From: Rhyacichthys aspro
Taxonomy: Eukaryota; Chordata; Actinopteri; Gobiiformes; Rhyacichthyidae
NCBI GenBank assembly: GCA_036850595.1
Contig: CM072152.1
Coordinates: 15,451,207 to 15,515,206, forward strand
Direction: 5' to 3'
DNA: 64,000 bases
Under the pieces are notes generated by a model. It was not told where the DNA came from. It did no database searches and saw only the letters and a list, made by a program, of their open reading frames with translations. The position numbers and the translations under genes were made by a program. Shown here piece after piece: positions 40,901 through 53,300 of this stretch (positions are counted from its first letter, which is position 1; each line of letters begins with the position of its first letter).

Positions 40901-41669
40901 ACATTATAAAATGCAAAATGATGATGCAATGGTAGTGCCCAGACAAAGACTCACCAGTTGTAAAAGATTGTACAAAGTCTCACTTAATATACCAAACACT
41001 TTCTCGCTGGCAAAAGCCTAAAAGAATTTAAAACAAAATGAATACAAAAAGTATTGTATGAAAATCACAACAGATGAGTTTATACAGCAGTTTTGCTAAT
41101 TCATGTCACAGTATAAAATATGAAATCTTTAATATATACAAAACCTCTTTATATGCTTGTAAGTGAGATGTCACTTCCAAAAAGTGGTGCCTAAACACTG
41201 GGTCGTCTGGGACTTTACCAAAGCAAAGCATGGCAGGCTGCGTAAGATTAACCATGAGCCTGGAGAACAAAAATATATGGATGTGGGAGATATGAGTAGA
41301 AAATGCTTATTTAATTTACAAACTTTATATAAATAACTTACCTAATGGATGCATCAAATAAGGCTTTGTCCTGTCCATGCTGTATAATGATAGGTAAAAG
41401 GTCATTCTGAACTATCTGGCTTGCACCCAGCTGCTGGCGAACATCCCGAGTGTCATCCTCATGGCGTAAATACCTGATCAAGTCTTTCACACTCTCTGCA
41501 ACACACATAACACTTGTATCAGCCCTCTATTTAACTTACGTTATAGTACATCAGTATATCAAGTATATCATTTGTGCCTACACCCACCTAGACAATCGGA
41601 CTCCTGGTGATAGACGTCCCCCTCCAGATATCCAAGTGCACTGCATGTTGCTAGTAGCTCACAGTTCAT
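34930..41669 (-). CDS. timeless: Timeless circadian regulator / replication fork protection protein
   Basis: With TIPIN it stabilises replication forks, supports Chk1 checkpoint signalling and aids cohesion. Minus-strand coding exons: 41669-41588, 41495-41342, 41259-41145, 41017-40955, 40858-40757, 40647-40492, 40404-40271, 40100-40013, 39923-39747, 39583-39366, 39291-39188, 39067-38898, 38795-38673, 38428-38277, 38192-38095, 38015-37895, 37804-37603, 37511-37372, 37280-37201, 37129-37009, 36923-36832, 36770-36616, 36533-36317, 36238-36170, 36063-35945, 35777-35549, 35359-35308, 35234-35170, 35057-34930. They total 3726 nt, so 1241 residues (human 1208). Marks: N-terminal MNCELLATCSALGYLEGD, RHEDDTRDVRQQLG, HSRFGGSFVVQGLKS, YYMWALSFFMAFNR, NHCIARMLHRLAVDLKM, the acidic EEEEEE blocks, FWRIPAKISPSQLR and an acidic C-terminus. 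This is the TIMELESS/Tof1/Swi1 family, not insect TIM1. The start matches a human internal Met four residues after a conserved start region, so a few upstream residues are possible. Confidence 0.95.
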
Positions 41670-42155
41670 CTTGAATCAGGCCCTAATCAAGCTTAGAGAT
41701 TAGGGTCGGTTTCAGAGACAGCTGTAGTGCATAGAATGAGTGATATCAAATTAATAGCTAAATGCAAATAAATAAAGCTAAATGTATGTGAAAGATTCTC
41801 AGATATCAAAGTTATCGTACATTGAAATGGTTTAAGAAGAAATCATCTGAATTTAAACTCTATTCTTTAAGTTTAATGGTCGTTTTCCACATACGGAGGT
41901 ACTGTGCTAGTATTGTGACATGTTATGGCTGAGACTGCGCTTAGACTCATTTTTAAACATATTTTAACAACCTACCTGCTCTCCAAGAAGCTCCGTCTTC
42001 AATCCGACTTTGATTTGCGACTGAAGATGCAAAACACCGCTTTATTTTCCCTCTCTGTAAACTTTTCTTTATGGTTGCTGCCTCTAAGAAATGACAACAC
42101 GGACAAGTATCGCGCCAACAGGGAGCTCAGCCCACCGGAAGTAGTATTACGTCAT
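41670..42155 (-). promoter_or_regulatory. timeless 5' UTR exon and promoter
   Basis: Reading the minus strand, an acceptor TTGATTAG at 41683 precedes 13 bp of leader before the start codon. A donor GAGCAG|GTAGGT (exon end 41976) fits a noncoding first exon starting near 42120. Just upstream are an E2F-like TTGGCGCG (42111-42118), an ETS-type CCGGAAGT (written on +, 42135-42142) and a CRE-like TGACGTAA (minus, 42147-42154). The layout suits a TATA-less S-phase gene promoter. Transcription start is inferred. Confidence 0.5.
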
Positions 42156-43396
42156 TAAAAAAATATAAGTGTGTGCCCTGGGTTTTGCTTTCAGGCACTG
42201 AGGCTGAAGTTACTGAGAGAGGAATAGAAAGAAGTATCATTAACACGTCTTTTAAAATGCAGATTGAACAATATACATGTTAGAGGTCCAGTTTTATGTA
42301 GGGATTGAAGATGGTTTTATAAAGTTTGTAGTTTTTTTGTAAATGCATTGAATGCATTGGCAATGAATGGCTCTCTTGACACTGGCAGACACCTTCGCTT
42401 TGGCAACGAGGTATTGTCGTATTTACTGTTCATTTGCACTGCACATCTACGTGGAGAATTTGAGAGTTTTTGTGTTATTTATTCTGTTGACTTTTTGATT
42501 TTGTTGTTTGTTTCAATATTAATTGACCTAAAATGAAAGTTTTTTTTTTAATGATGATGATGATACATGTATTACATTTGAATTGTGCAAGATTTTAAAC
42601 AGACAAGGAAAAATGCATGTCTATGATGTATTCTTTGCAGACATATTTTGTCTGTTCATGTGTAGCAACTTTGAGCTTTACTGCCAAACTGCCTAACCAA
42701 ACAACCACCCTTTTTTGGTGCAAGGAACATTAGAGAGACGTGTGGAAAATGACAAGCAAATCAGTTTTTGTTTCAGTTAATTTTATTTGCACTTAGAGTA
42801 TCATTCATCAACCGTGCCAGTTACACACAGCATTGCAAAGCACATTCAGCAAAAGCTTTTTCGGTTGACCATGTCATCATTTTCTGTGTGTTGCTACTTA
42901 TTACCCATGTCTTTGGTAATTTGTTGGTCAGTACAATAAGAGGATAGCAAAGCTTAGGAAACCAAAGCAAATATTAATCTACGGAATCTCAGTCTTTTAA
43001 ATTGCATTGAGCAAAGGGCAGTGTCACATGTTTTGTTTGTGTGTTGTATCTATAGGACAAATCCCTGCTTCAACTGACTGCTACAAATGTGTGGTCATCT
43101 AAGGAGTCCACAGGATTGCACTGTAAAACAAGGCCTCAAGTGGTAAGTTAAAGTGGTTTTGCCTAGCCCCACAAGTTACAGGAGTGTGTTGCAAAAAGGT
43201 GGCTTAAATAGCACCAGTGACACCATCTAAGGGGTTTCATTCAACATTCAACATTGCATCTATACTGAAAAACAGCTAGACATTGAGCGCATAATGAAAC
43301 AGAAAGAATCAGAAGGTCAGTAAGTTTTCTCTATTTTTATCCTTTTTTATCCTAGCATGGCACTGGCCTTTACATTATTTGTTGATGGCTTGTCAT
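42156..43396. other. Intergenic and prph 3' UTR
   Basis: The right part is the 3' UTR of the minus-strand prph gene; a minus-strand poly(A) signal (TTTATT on +) lies at 42782-42787. A short (GAT)n run is at about 42552. No coding exon seen. Confidence 0.4.
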
Positions 43397-46300
43397 CTAA
43401 TCGTCTTCATCCTTGCCACGTCGGCCTGAATCTTTCTCCGTCCTTGATTCCTTTACCACCTATTGAAGAACATATAACAACATAAGTATAGTTACCTTTT
43501 TTACATTTAGTCTATTATCTAAATATATTATTAATGTGTTTTTTCAGCCACAAATGAAAATATGGTACCTCTCCATCTCTAGTCTCCACTGTCTTGATCA
43601 CCACAGGCTTCTTGCCCTGGCCGCTTGAAGTCTGATCATAGTCTATAGAAACAGTTGAATTAACATGTCAGTCTTGGGAATTGTTTTTAGTACTGTTATG
43701 CTGTTAGTCAAAGGGATGATACTTACCTCGGTCACCAACATGATTAGTCATGCCAATATTGAGGATGGGAACAGTAATCCTGCAGACAAAAATAAAGGTT
43801 TAAGTGTGCCAAATTATGCCATGAATAATAAATCAAGCACAAAAAACACATAGAAACTAGCTTCACCTGTAGCTAACCAATGCTATAATGCAAAGAAAAG
43901 ATCCTCACCTGCTCTCCTCGCCCTCCAGCAGTTTGCGGTAGGTGGCGATTTCTATGTCCAGAGCCATTTTGACATTGAGCAGATCCTGGTATTCCCGGAG
44001 ATGGCGGGCCATCTCCTCCTTCAGGTGGCGGATTTCTTCCTCCAGTCTACCAACATTGTCCTGGTAGTTGGCAATCTCATTGCCAAACTGGTCCTCCATA
44101 TCACGCATCTGGCGCAGCAGCGATTCATTCTGTAGAGAACGCTCACATTAGTTTATGCAGTCAATGTGTAATAACGTTACAATTGATCCGAGGCATTCCC
44201 CATCTCACAGTGTTCTTCAAGGCATCAACTTCACAGTTGAGAGACTGAATCTGCCTCCTGGACTCATTGGCCTCCTGCTTGGCCTGCCTCAGGGCATCGT
44301 TATTGCGTTTTGCAGACTCAGTCAAATCTGCAAACTACAGACAACACAAAACACATGAACACAGGGACTTGGATGTTTTAGTTACCTGTGCTTAATCATA
44401 TTAATCCCACCTTGGACTTGTACCAGTCCTCAGATTCTTGCATGTTCTTCATGGCAATGTTCTCATATTGAGCCCTGATGTCTCTCAAAGCTGCAGTCAG
44501 ATCGGGCCGAGCGGTGCTCTCTACCTCCATCTTCAGCTGGTGAGTCTGGACACTCACTTGCACATCCTGGATTTCCTGAGTAAAATAAAACATGTTGCAA
44601 AGGTTTACATATAAATATATTGAAAATGCTTACACAACATGGAGTGGAAATTATAATGATAAATTTTACTTCATCATGAAGCTTTTTGAGGAATTCAATC
44701 TCATCCATCAAAGACTCAATCTTCCTTTCCAGCTCCAGACGGGACAGTGTTGCATCATCCACATCCTGCAAAATACAATACCTTTGACTTTATGATCTGA
44801 TATACAAATGACAAATGTTGGGTGTAAAATAAAAACACCAATAAAATAACTCATATGTTAAATCTCTATAGTATTATGAAGAACAAAGCTTCTTGTTTGA
44901 CCTGTTATCTGAGCCTGAGGACATATTGATCAATATGCAAATGGATGTTCATTGAGGGTTTACCTTGCGGAAGGCAACCAGGTTGTTCTCAGCATCTGCT
45001 CTCTTCTGAGTCTCTTCGTCCAGCCTTTGTTAATACAAAAAAAAAGAGTAAATACAATAAACTAAAAATAAAATATAACATTTATTATAACTGGTCACAA
45101 GCATTTTGCCAAAAAGTGAGATGTTAGTAGAAAGAGACTACATCTTTGATTTTCCAGGTTGCACCAGGGCATCAGCTGGCAAAAAGCTTTTAGGATCAAT
45201 TTGTTAATTCAGTGTCCTGTAAAAGGGGCCTGGAGCTTTCCCAGTGGGACCGGCAGATGCCCCTCTCAGCTAATGTCATTTTACCTCAGTTCAATAGGGT
45301 CAACTATGAGACACATTCAATTGAATACACATTTCTAATCTGTAAAAGCTTTTAGAGAGAGGTTTTAAACTGCGGTAATTGATTGAGATAGAGCTATAGC
45401 CATGCTGTAGCTTCTACCTTTGTAAGAACAGAATATATTTTTGTTAATCAATTTTATGATTAGATATGATTGATGAGTCAGTGTCACTAGTCATTCTTGA
45501 TTATATCATTGTGTACAAGGCTACACTCTGACCCCTGCCCTGTCTGCATGATCTGTCCATCAGCCCTGTCATGGTCTGAGGGGCACCTAAGTAGATTATT
45601 GTAACATACTGTAGTGGACCATACTTAGTCATCTTTTATTCATGTTTTATAGGGCCCCTTACTTTTTGCCCTAATGGTGTGTCTGGCAACAGGCCATAAG
45701 CTCAGAGGGACAATGAAACACACCTAATGGAGTCACAGAGTCTCATTGATTTATTCTGACCACGACTGATATCCAAGCTCCCCTCTCCTCTGCCTCTTCT
45801 CTTTTTCCTTCCCCCTCCCCACAGCTGGCCCCACCCAATGTCTCTGCTCCATCTTTTCCTCCTCTGGTCCACTTAGCTTTGTGTGTTAATAACAATGAAA
45901 AATGTAGAAATGTAAAAAGAAAAGTTGTATCACTGAAGGGGCGATTCCAAACTTAACAAAAGTATTACTGTGTAGTTATTTACATTACCAGTGTATATGT
46001 TTGAATATGGTAACTTTCAGACACATGTGTCCGAGTCAGCTATGATGCAGTGCAGTGTCCTGTAACATGCGTCTTTCTGTGACGTCCAGTCTGCGGATGT
46101 GCCACGCCCAACATTATCATCTTTAGGGCGCTCAAGATTATGAGCAAAGGATGTAAGCTATGCACTGGCACATATTCATTCGTTTATGTCTAAATTAAAG
46201 TTACTATCAACTAATCCCATGCACTTTTTTACCTCATGATAGTGCCACACCCACCTTTGCTTCAGCAGCGTCAGGTCTTCAGCCAAGTTGTCTCTCTCCA

Positions 46301-46796
46301 TCTGGTACTGATCCCTCTCTTTGCCAATGGACTCCATTTGGCGGCGCATCTCCCTCATCTCCTCTTGAAAGAGGTCGGAGGCGCGGTTCGGCTGGCCCTG
46401 CTGCTGCTGACCCTTGAACTGGTTCAGCTCTTGTTGTAGAGTACCATTCTGCTGTTCGAGATAGCGCACCTTCTCGATGAAGCTGGCGAATCGGTCGTTG
46501 AGCTCCTGCAGCTCGGCTTTCTCGTTGCTGCGGGTCGTCAGGAACTCCTGGTTGATGGCTTCGGCCAGAGTGAAGTCCACCTTGTCGTAGGAGATGCGGG
46601 GTGGCTGCTGAGCGCTGGGCCTGGAGCGTTGTTGGTGGTAAGTTGCTGGACGAGAAGAAGCCATAGGTGACATTGAATGCATGTAGCGTCCCCCAGGCAT
46701 ACGGGAGGACACTGGGGTGTAGGAGGACATGGAGATTGAGTGAGGGCTTCCAAAGGTGCGCCGGTAGGAAGTGGTGTGCATTGAAGAGTGGCTCAT
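43397..46796 (-). CDS. prph: Peripherin / plasticin (type III intermediate filament)
   Basis: A neuronal cytoskeletal filament protein; the fish orthologue in goldfish was named plasticin. Minus-strand exons: 46796-46255, 45024-44964, 44765-44670, 44575-44411, 44334-44209, 44129-43909, 43779-43727, 43642-43569, 43459-43397, giving 466 residues (human 470). The head carries SYRRTFG. The rod runs from about residue 90 (NEKAELQELNDRFASFIEKV) to YRKLLEGEE (about residue 402). Exon sizes 61, 96, 126 and 221 nt are those of type III filament genes. The 165-nt fourth exon carries DVQVSVQTHQLKMEVE, which resembles peripherin more than desmin or vimentin. The tail has KKPVVIKTVETRDGEVVKES and ends DEDD. 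Desmin-like and GFAP-like alternatives fit less well. A CATAAAA TATA-like box lies on the minus strand near 46893-46899. Confidence 0.9.
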
Positions 46797-49700
46797 TGTT
46801 GAGGTCTTTGCTCTGTGGCTGTAGTCTAATGAAAGGCTGAAGGCTTGAAGATGCTCCTGAAGCAACAGGACATTCGACTGAAGAGTGCGGGGGGTTTTAT
46901 GCTCACAGGCTGGCTATCCCATCATCCTCATGCCTCCACCCACATGAACCCCTCCTCTCTCAGTTGCTCATGAGCACATGCTCTGGCCACTCCCTGCCCC
47001 TGACAGAGAGACCCTGCCTGCCTGTGTGTCTCGACTGATGCTTGACACCAGTCCACTTTACTGTTGCGATAACTAAAGATGTCTCCACACTCCCTCCACC
47101 CGTTCTCTTGGATTTACAACCTCATTGACACACACTGCTCATTGCACAGAGAGTGGACCATCATTTCTCCACCTCTGTGATCATTGCCATCATGAGTTTG
47201 CTTCACTTACCTGGATCCTGCATAAAAAAAATATTGAAATTTTAGCCTGAACTGAATGATATGCACACATTGATTGTCTTTGTTTCCAGCTCCATTTGTC
47301 TGCCTCCCTGTCTCTCTCTCCTTTTACAGTAATGGAATACTTTATTGACATTCAGAGCGTCTGGGGCAGAGCAATGACTCTGCACTTTTCGGCCCATTTC
47401 AAACACACTTTTTCCAGTAATGTGTGCTAGAGTACGAGTGATCAGGTATCTCAGTGGTTTATGTGTAGAGATTGACATGTGTCACTATAGTATGTGCATC
47501 AAGGCACCTGCTGATCAAACATGACATCCTATTTAGGAATATTCTTGATTGAAAATGACTTTTTAATGGACTTATGAAGGAAAGTTCACCATCACAGAGA
47601 TTTGTAAAATCTTTCATGTTGAGGAAGTAAAAATGTTGCATTTATTTCAATATGTTCACTTGTATATTGCACCAAACATTTTAGCGCCAGAGGCAATATT
47701 ACATAGCTACTATTCTATTACACATTTCTGCCTCATGTAAAATGTTGAGTGCATTACACGAGTTGAAGTAATTCATATAATGGCACCTTGAATCTGCAGA
47801 GCAATCTCATTTAAAGTTGACGTAATTTGGACATGCTCCATGTCGACTGGGTGTGGCTCCTCTTGCCTTTGTGTCCCCACAGATTTCTGCTGTACCAAAG
47901 ATCATATATGCAATGGACTTACATTTAGTTCTTTATGCTCTAATTTAAACCAATTGTCTTTTACCACCTACAGTTTGGAATAGGTGTAATGAAATCTGAA
48001 CCATGTTAAACATCATTGTATTTTACACAGTAAGACACACACCGTACTGTTTCTTCCATACACTTCTTATTTGCAATTCTTACATTTAGCATTTTGCTCT
48101 TTATGACTGTTTCCATGGCCTTGCTTTCAGTGATATAAATGGCCCATGCTAGTCTTTGCTGTGTAATCTAATCAACCTGCTTTATGGTCCTCTTTTCCTC
48201 CCTCCCCCTCGGTCTCACTCTTTGTGCAGACCACATCTCACAGCTCCATGTCCTGCCTCTGTCAGTGGTTTAAGGCATTCCTACACTTTAATTAACAATA
48301 TTCCTGAAACCTAAAAAAAACATACAACTCATTAAGGACACAGCTGTGTGAGTAATATTAACCATTAGCCAGATGTTACCATTAGTGATTGATTCTTTGA
48401 TTCCTGGAGAATTCCCACAGGGACCATGTATTCAATCAGGATCTTTGACAGCATCAGCTGCTCCTGTTACCACACAGCAAGCTCACAGGATGTGTGTCAG
48501 GTTTCACATGTACACAGTCCTTAGGATGTCATTGAGGAACATTTTATTTTGTAAATGATCAGGACAAACAATCTGATAAATAAAAATAAAATGAAAATTG
48601 AATGTGAACTGCAAACATAACAGGCTGTGGCGCTGCTGCCAGTAACGAGATGGTAGATGTCTTACTCCTGTCATCTTTCCTGACTCTCCTTAACCTTTAA
48701 CGTATTGAGGAAACACTTAAATATACTGATTTTCCAATACTAAAGAGTGGAAACTGTGCCTCCACAGTGCATTTAAGTTTTCAAAATATTCAATGAGACC
48801 AGTCTTTTGAATTAAAAAAGTACAATCAGCTTTGATGGTCCCTTTGACATGAAATAAAAATAATCCTTCAATTATATATGCAGTGCACCATTACTCCAAG
48901 ATGTGTCAGGCCACACCTCATACACATATGACTTTATTCTTAATATACATCTTGTTGCTTCCAAAACACAGTGGCCAAAACATTTTCTGTAAAGAAGAAA
49001 AAACTCTTTTTTGAGCATTGACTGTAGCTGTTCAATTCGACACAGCCACAGTACACAAGTGTACTGGTTGTAAATGTCTTCTAGTGTCTGCAGTGCGGCG
49101 GACAAATGAAGGAAAGTGGATGCCTATAAAAATCTGTTGCTAGGGAGTGGTGAGCAATATACGAGTAGGTCAGATTAATCAAGCGGCACTCGATTAGTGT
49201 CACCTTGCTGACTCATCTTCAGGATACCCACAAAAGTCAAATGTTTTCATGTTGATTTTACAATCAACTGTGATGGCCCAACTGGTCAGGATGCAATGAC
49301 TAATTATAGCTACAGATCCGGGAGAGCTGTTGAGGCTGTAATAGAGATAATAGTGAAAAATGATGGCCTTCTGCAGGGCTGTGTGTGTGGAGTGAATTGA
49401 GATGACTAAATGGCACTTGAACATGTGAGTTATTTTAAAAGCAGGGGATAAAATATGTGTTTGGTTATTAACAGAGTTACACCAACATTGCAAGACTGTT
49501 GTTTCCATGTTCATTCAAATACCTGCAGGATATCTGCAGGTGGTCCACACAAAGAGTGACACAGTGAGAAGTATTGTTAAGTAGAGTTAACAAACTAATC
49601 CAAATTACTTGCTGATATCGCATTACCGATTTTTCTTCAGTCCACATAGTTGCTGCCTGTACAGGCCAGGCTTCTTCCATTAAAGATTTTGCTGCAGTGA

Positions 49701-50356
49701 CGTCAGCTTTTTTCTCCTGCACTGCAGTGTGTCATATGATGTGCATGTTATTATCAGCAGTTCTTTGTCAGCTCAGTACATAAAGGTATAGCTGGGGAAG
49801 TCTTAAATCAATCACATAATATATTTCATTCTTCAAAGAGCAGTTTATTGTGGTAATACCTTTGCAGCTGCAGTGCACTCTTAGCCATGCTTTAGTCAGA
49901 TCATGTATGTTTCACCTTTTGTTCTTGATATGTTCAAATTAAACAATCAATAAGAACATAATGTTAATGAAACTCTCACATTACAGGATACCAGGAAAGA
50001 AGCAATTATTCTGCAAAGAAAAACTTGATGATGGTGGTAAAGAAGTTTTATTAATTTTAAGGTAGCAAAGAGACTTTTTTAAATAATTCAAATTACAACA
50101 TAAACAGTTTGGTTTAGTTGAGTGGACCACAAAAAAAGATTAATACTGTGAGTGCCAATTTAAAATTCTGCTCATCAAAATAAATATCAATGTCCATTAA
50201 ACATTTAACACACACATCTTTCTATTCATAAATGCTGCTGTACACGCTGCTAAATATTACTGTTTTGATACATGATGCAAGAGTTACAGTCTTACTAGGG
50301 TTACAGAGTGCACAAAACCAACACTTGAGCAGTTGTGTTTTTGCCAACAGCAGTAT
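46797..50356. other. Intergenic: prph upstream region and pmel 3' UTR
   Basis: The prph promoter lies at the left edge (TATA-like element near 46893-46899, about 100 bp from the start codon). The right edge contains the pmel 3' UTR with a minus-strand AATAAA (TTTATT on +) at 50047-50052. In between is AT-rich DNA with no supportable exon or recognised repeat. Confidence 0.4.
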
Positions 50357-53300
50357 TCACACAATCCTTCCCTGAAGCAGTGGCCGGCTTTCTCCCGGAG
50401 ACTGTCTGCTCAGCAGGTTCCACAACAACAAAGGCACAGACGTCACTGAGCTCCTTCCATCACTCACACCGTTCTCCTCCCGTAGAGGCTGGTACTGCTT
50501 CAGCCGCCTGGTGGAAGAGACCCTTTTCATAAATTACTACAACACAACACTAAACCTGAAGCTATTTCTGTGTAAAACATTATGATACCTGTATTCAACA
50601 ACTAAACAGAAAATGGTTACACTTTTAGGATTTACAGAGCACACATAGAAACTCCCTGAATTTGATTTAGAAAAATAACTCTTGGTGCTGTATAATATTC
50701 CTGTGAGTCAAGAACAAGTGTTCAGTAAGAGGCATGGGTCACTTTTGGATAGGAACAGAAGTTCCCTTATTGAGTTGGTTAGCTCAAAAAAGTTAACTAA
50801 AAAACATCATGCACTAGATAAAAAGTGTGTGCTGCCATAATCCTACATAATAATTTATTCACACTGAATATGGTCTTTTTTCTTGTCTACTATTTGTTAT
50901 TAGGTATTACATTTACAGATGTAGAATGGTTGTCACGGGGTTGTTCACGTTCCCTCACTACATAGAAGTAGAAGTTTGTCTTTTTGACCTTTTGATGAAA
51001 GTAGCATTACCTGTACATCAGACCAATACAACAGACAACACATGCGAGGACCATAACACCCAGGACTGTGGCAGCAGTTCCAGCGGGAGATCCACCAGAA
51101 GCTGCAAGTAAATGCAAAAAGTGGATGAGAAAGAATAACCTACAGTTTAAGCTGAGATATTAGTTGATGGCACTTAAGTTTGATTTCACTCACCCAGTGT
51201 CACACTGACTCTGGCACTCGCCACAGCAAGACTGACGTCATTGGTCAAGGAGACATTGAGGCAGAAAACTCCAGTGTCATTGAAGAACTGCCTGAGGATC
51301 ATTTGGCAGTCGGGAGTTGGCACAGCTGCGTTACACACAGTTTGTACCGGTGTGATACAGTCTGCATCTGAAATGACTGTGCACACCTCACTGGGCAGGC
51401 TGAAACAAGCACAAGAGACATGTTAACAAAAGTGCTTTTATGATTTACAATTTACAATGGGGCCAAAATGTTGGTCACACTTTTATTTTAATATTGGCAT
51501 TTTTCGAGGAAGCCAAAAACATTTGGTATTGCCCTCTATTTGAACTAAGTTGCATTGATTTGTTTTATTGCTATAAGTCAAGTTTACTACATACAAATAA
51601 TCTAAATATGTTTGACTGACCTTCCTTGACATGAAATGGTGACATCCACAGCATTTTGCTCCAACTCAGTTGCCAGTGACACAACATTGGCTACCTGCAC
51701 AATCTCAACACTTTCAATACCCTCTGTAAGGATGAACAAACACAATTTAGGAAATGTGGAATTTTCTATGTTCCAAAAATAAACAATAATCATTTGGTTT
51801 GGTTACAGCTACAGACTTACGGATAACATCGACTGAGGAAGCAAGGGAGCCATAGCGGTAGACCATACAGTCAGCCGTCAGCTCTGGGGCTTGTCTTTTG
51901 GCAATAACCAGGGCAACCTGTGTATCGTCAGCTTCCACTTCAGCTTGTACTTCACCTTCTGCAGGTTGCTCTGGAGGATTTTAATGATTATGAAACATAA
52001 GTATGTCTTAAGAGATATACTGTATCTATATTATTGATTATAAATGTATTATTATTATTATTATTATTATTCATCATAATCATCTGTTACTAACCTGCAG
52101 TAGCCGTAGTAGCTGCAACCACATTTTCTGTCTCCACAACCTCTGCCTCTGTTTCAGCTGGAGCTGCCTCAGCTGCTGCTGTGGCCTCAGTGGCAGCAGG
52201 AGCCACAGCGTTGTCGGCAGCAGCCTCCGTCTCCACCTGAACAGCACCATCTGCAGCATCAGCAGTGGCAGCATCAGTGTCTGCTGCCGGGATGGCCTCT
52301 GCAGCTGCTTCAACTGTGGCATCTGCAGTGGTGGCATCCTCTTCCACAACATCAGCAGTGGCAACATCAGTAGCATCAGCAGCAGTGGCCTCAGTGGCAG
52401 CAGGGACAGCCACAGCAGCTTCTGTGTCCTCGGTGTTGGTGCCATCAGCAGCAGTATCTACAGCTACATCAGTGGTGCCATCAGCAGCAGTATCTACAGC
52501 TGCATCAGTGGTGCCATCAGCAGCAGTATCTACAGCTACATCAGTGGTGCCATCAGCAGCAGTATCTACAGCTGCATCAGTGGTGCCATCAGCAGCAGTA
52601 TCTACAGCTGCATCAGTGGTGCCATCAGCAGCAGTATCTACAGCTGCATCAGTGGTGCCATCAGCAGCAGTATCTACAGCTGCATCAGTGGTGCCATCAG
52701 CAGCAGTATCTACAGCTGCATCAGTGGTGCCGTCAGCAGCAGCAGCAGCTTCAGTGTCAGCAGGAACCGCCTCTGCAGCAGCATCAATGGTGGTGTCAGC
52801 TGCAGCCGTCTCAGCTGTGGCAGCACCGTTGTCAACAGCCTCAGCAGTGGCATCAGTGGCGACATCAGCAATGGCAGTGTCTACAGCGTCTTCTGTTGCT
52901 CCAGTGTCGGTGGCAGCATCTGTCTCCTGTGCAGCGTCTGTCTCTTCTGTGGTGTCTGTCTCTCCGGTGTCAGGAACAACAGCAGCATCCAGAGCAGGGG
53001 CCACTGAAGTATCCTCGGCTGCTGCATCAGGGACAGCTGCTGGGCTGACCACAACCACAGCTGGAGCAGCAGAGGCTTCAACAGGAACAGCTGAAAGGAG
53101 TACAAACATGAAACTTCTAACATCAGTAAGACCTGTGAATGAAGTAATGCGTGTGTTCAGTCTCACCAGCAGTGGGGTTTCCACAGCCATTAGGAATGCT
53201 TGCCATCAGGACCACCTGAGGTTTAAAGGTGCCCACAGCTAGATATGTGTGAGTGACAGTGCGCTCCCTGGAGATCAAGGTTCCTGTGTTGTCACCAAAG

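Noticed and set aside
52441..52728. 36-bp direct repeats resembling CRISPR repeat length
   Set aside because: The units are contiguous without spacers, lie in frame in a vertebrate coding exon and encode the pmel repeat domain.
52265..53242. Long plus-strand open frame (325 codons, Ala/Ser/Val-rich) opposite the pmel repeat exon
   Set aside because: It is the antisense shadow of a repetitive GC-rich coding exon. Low-complexity repeats keep several frames open, and it crosses real splice sites of pmel.
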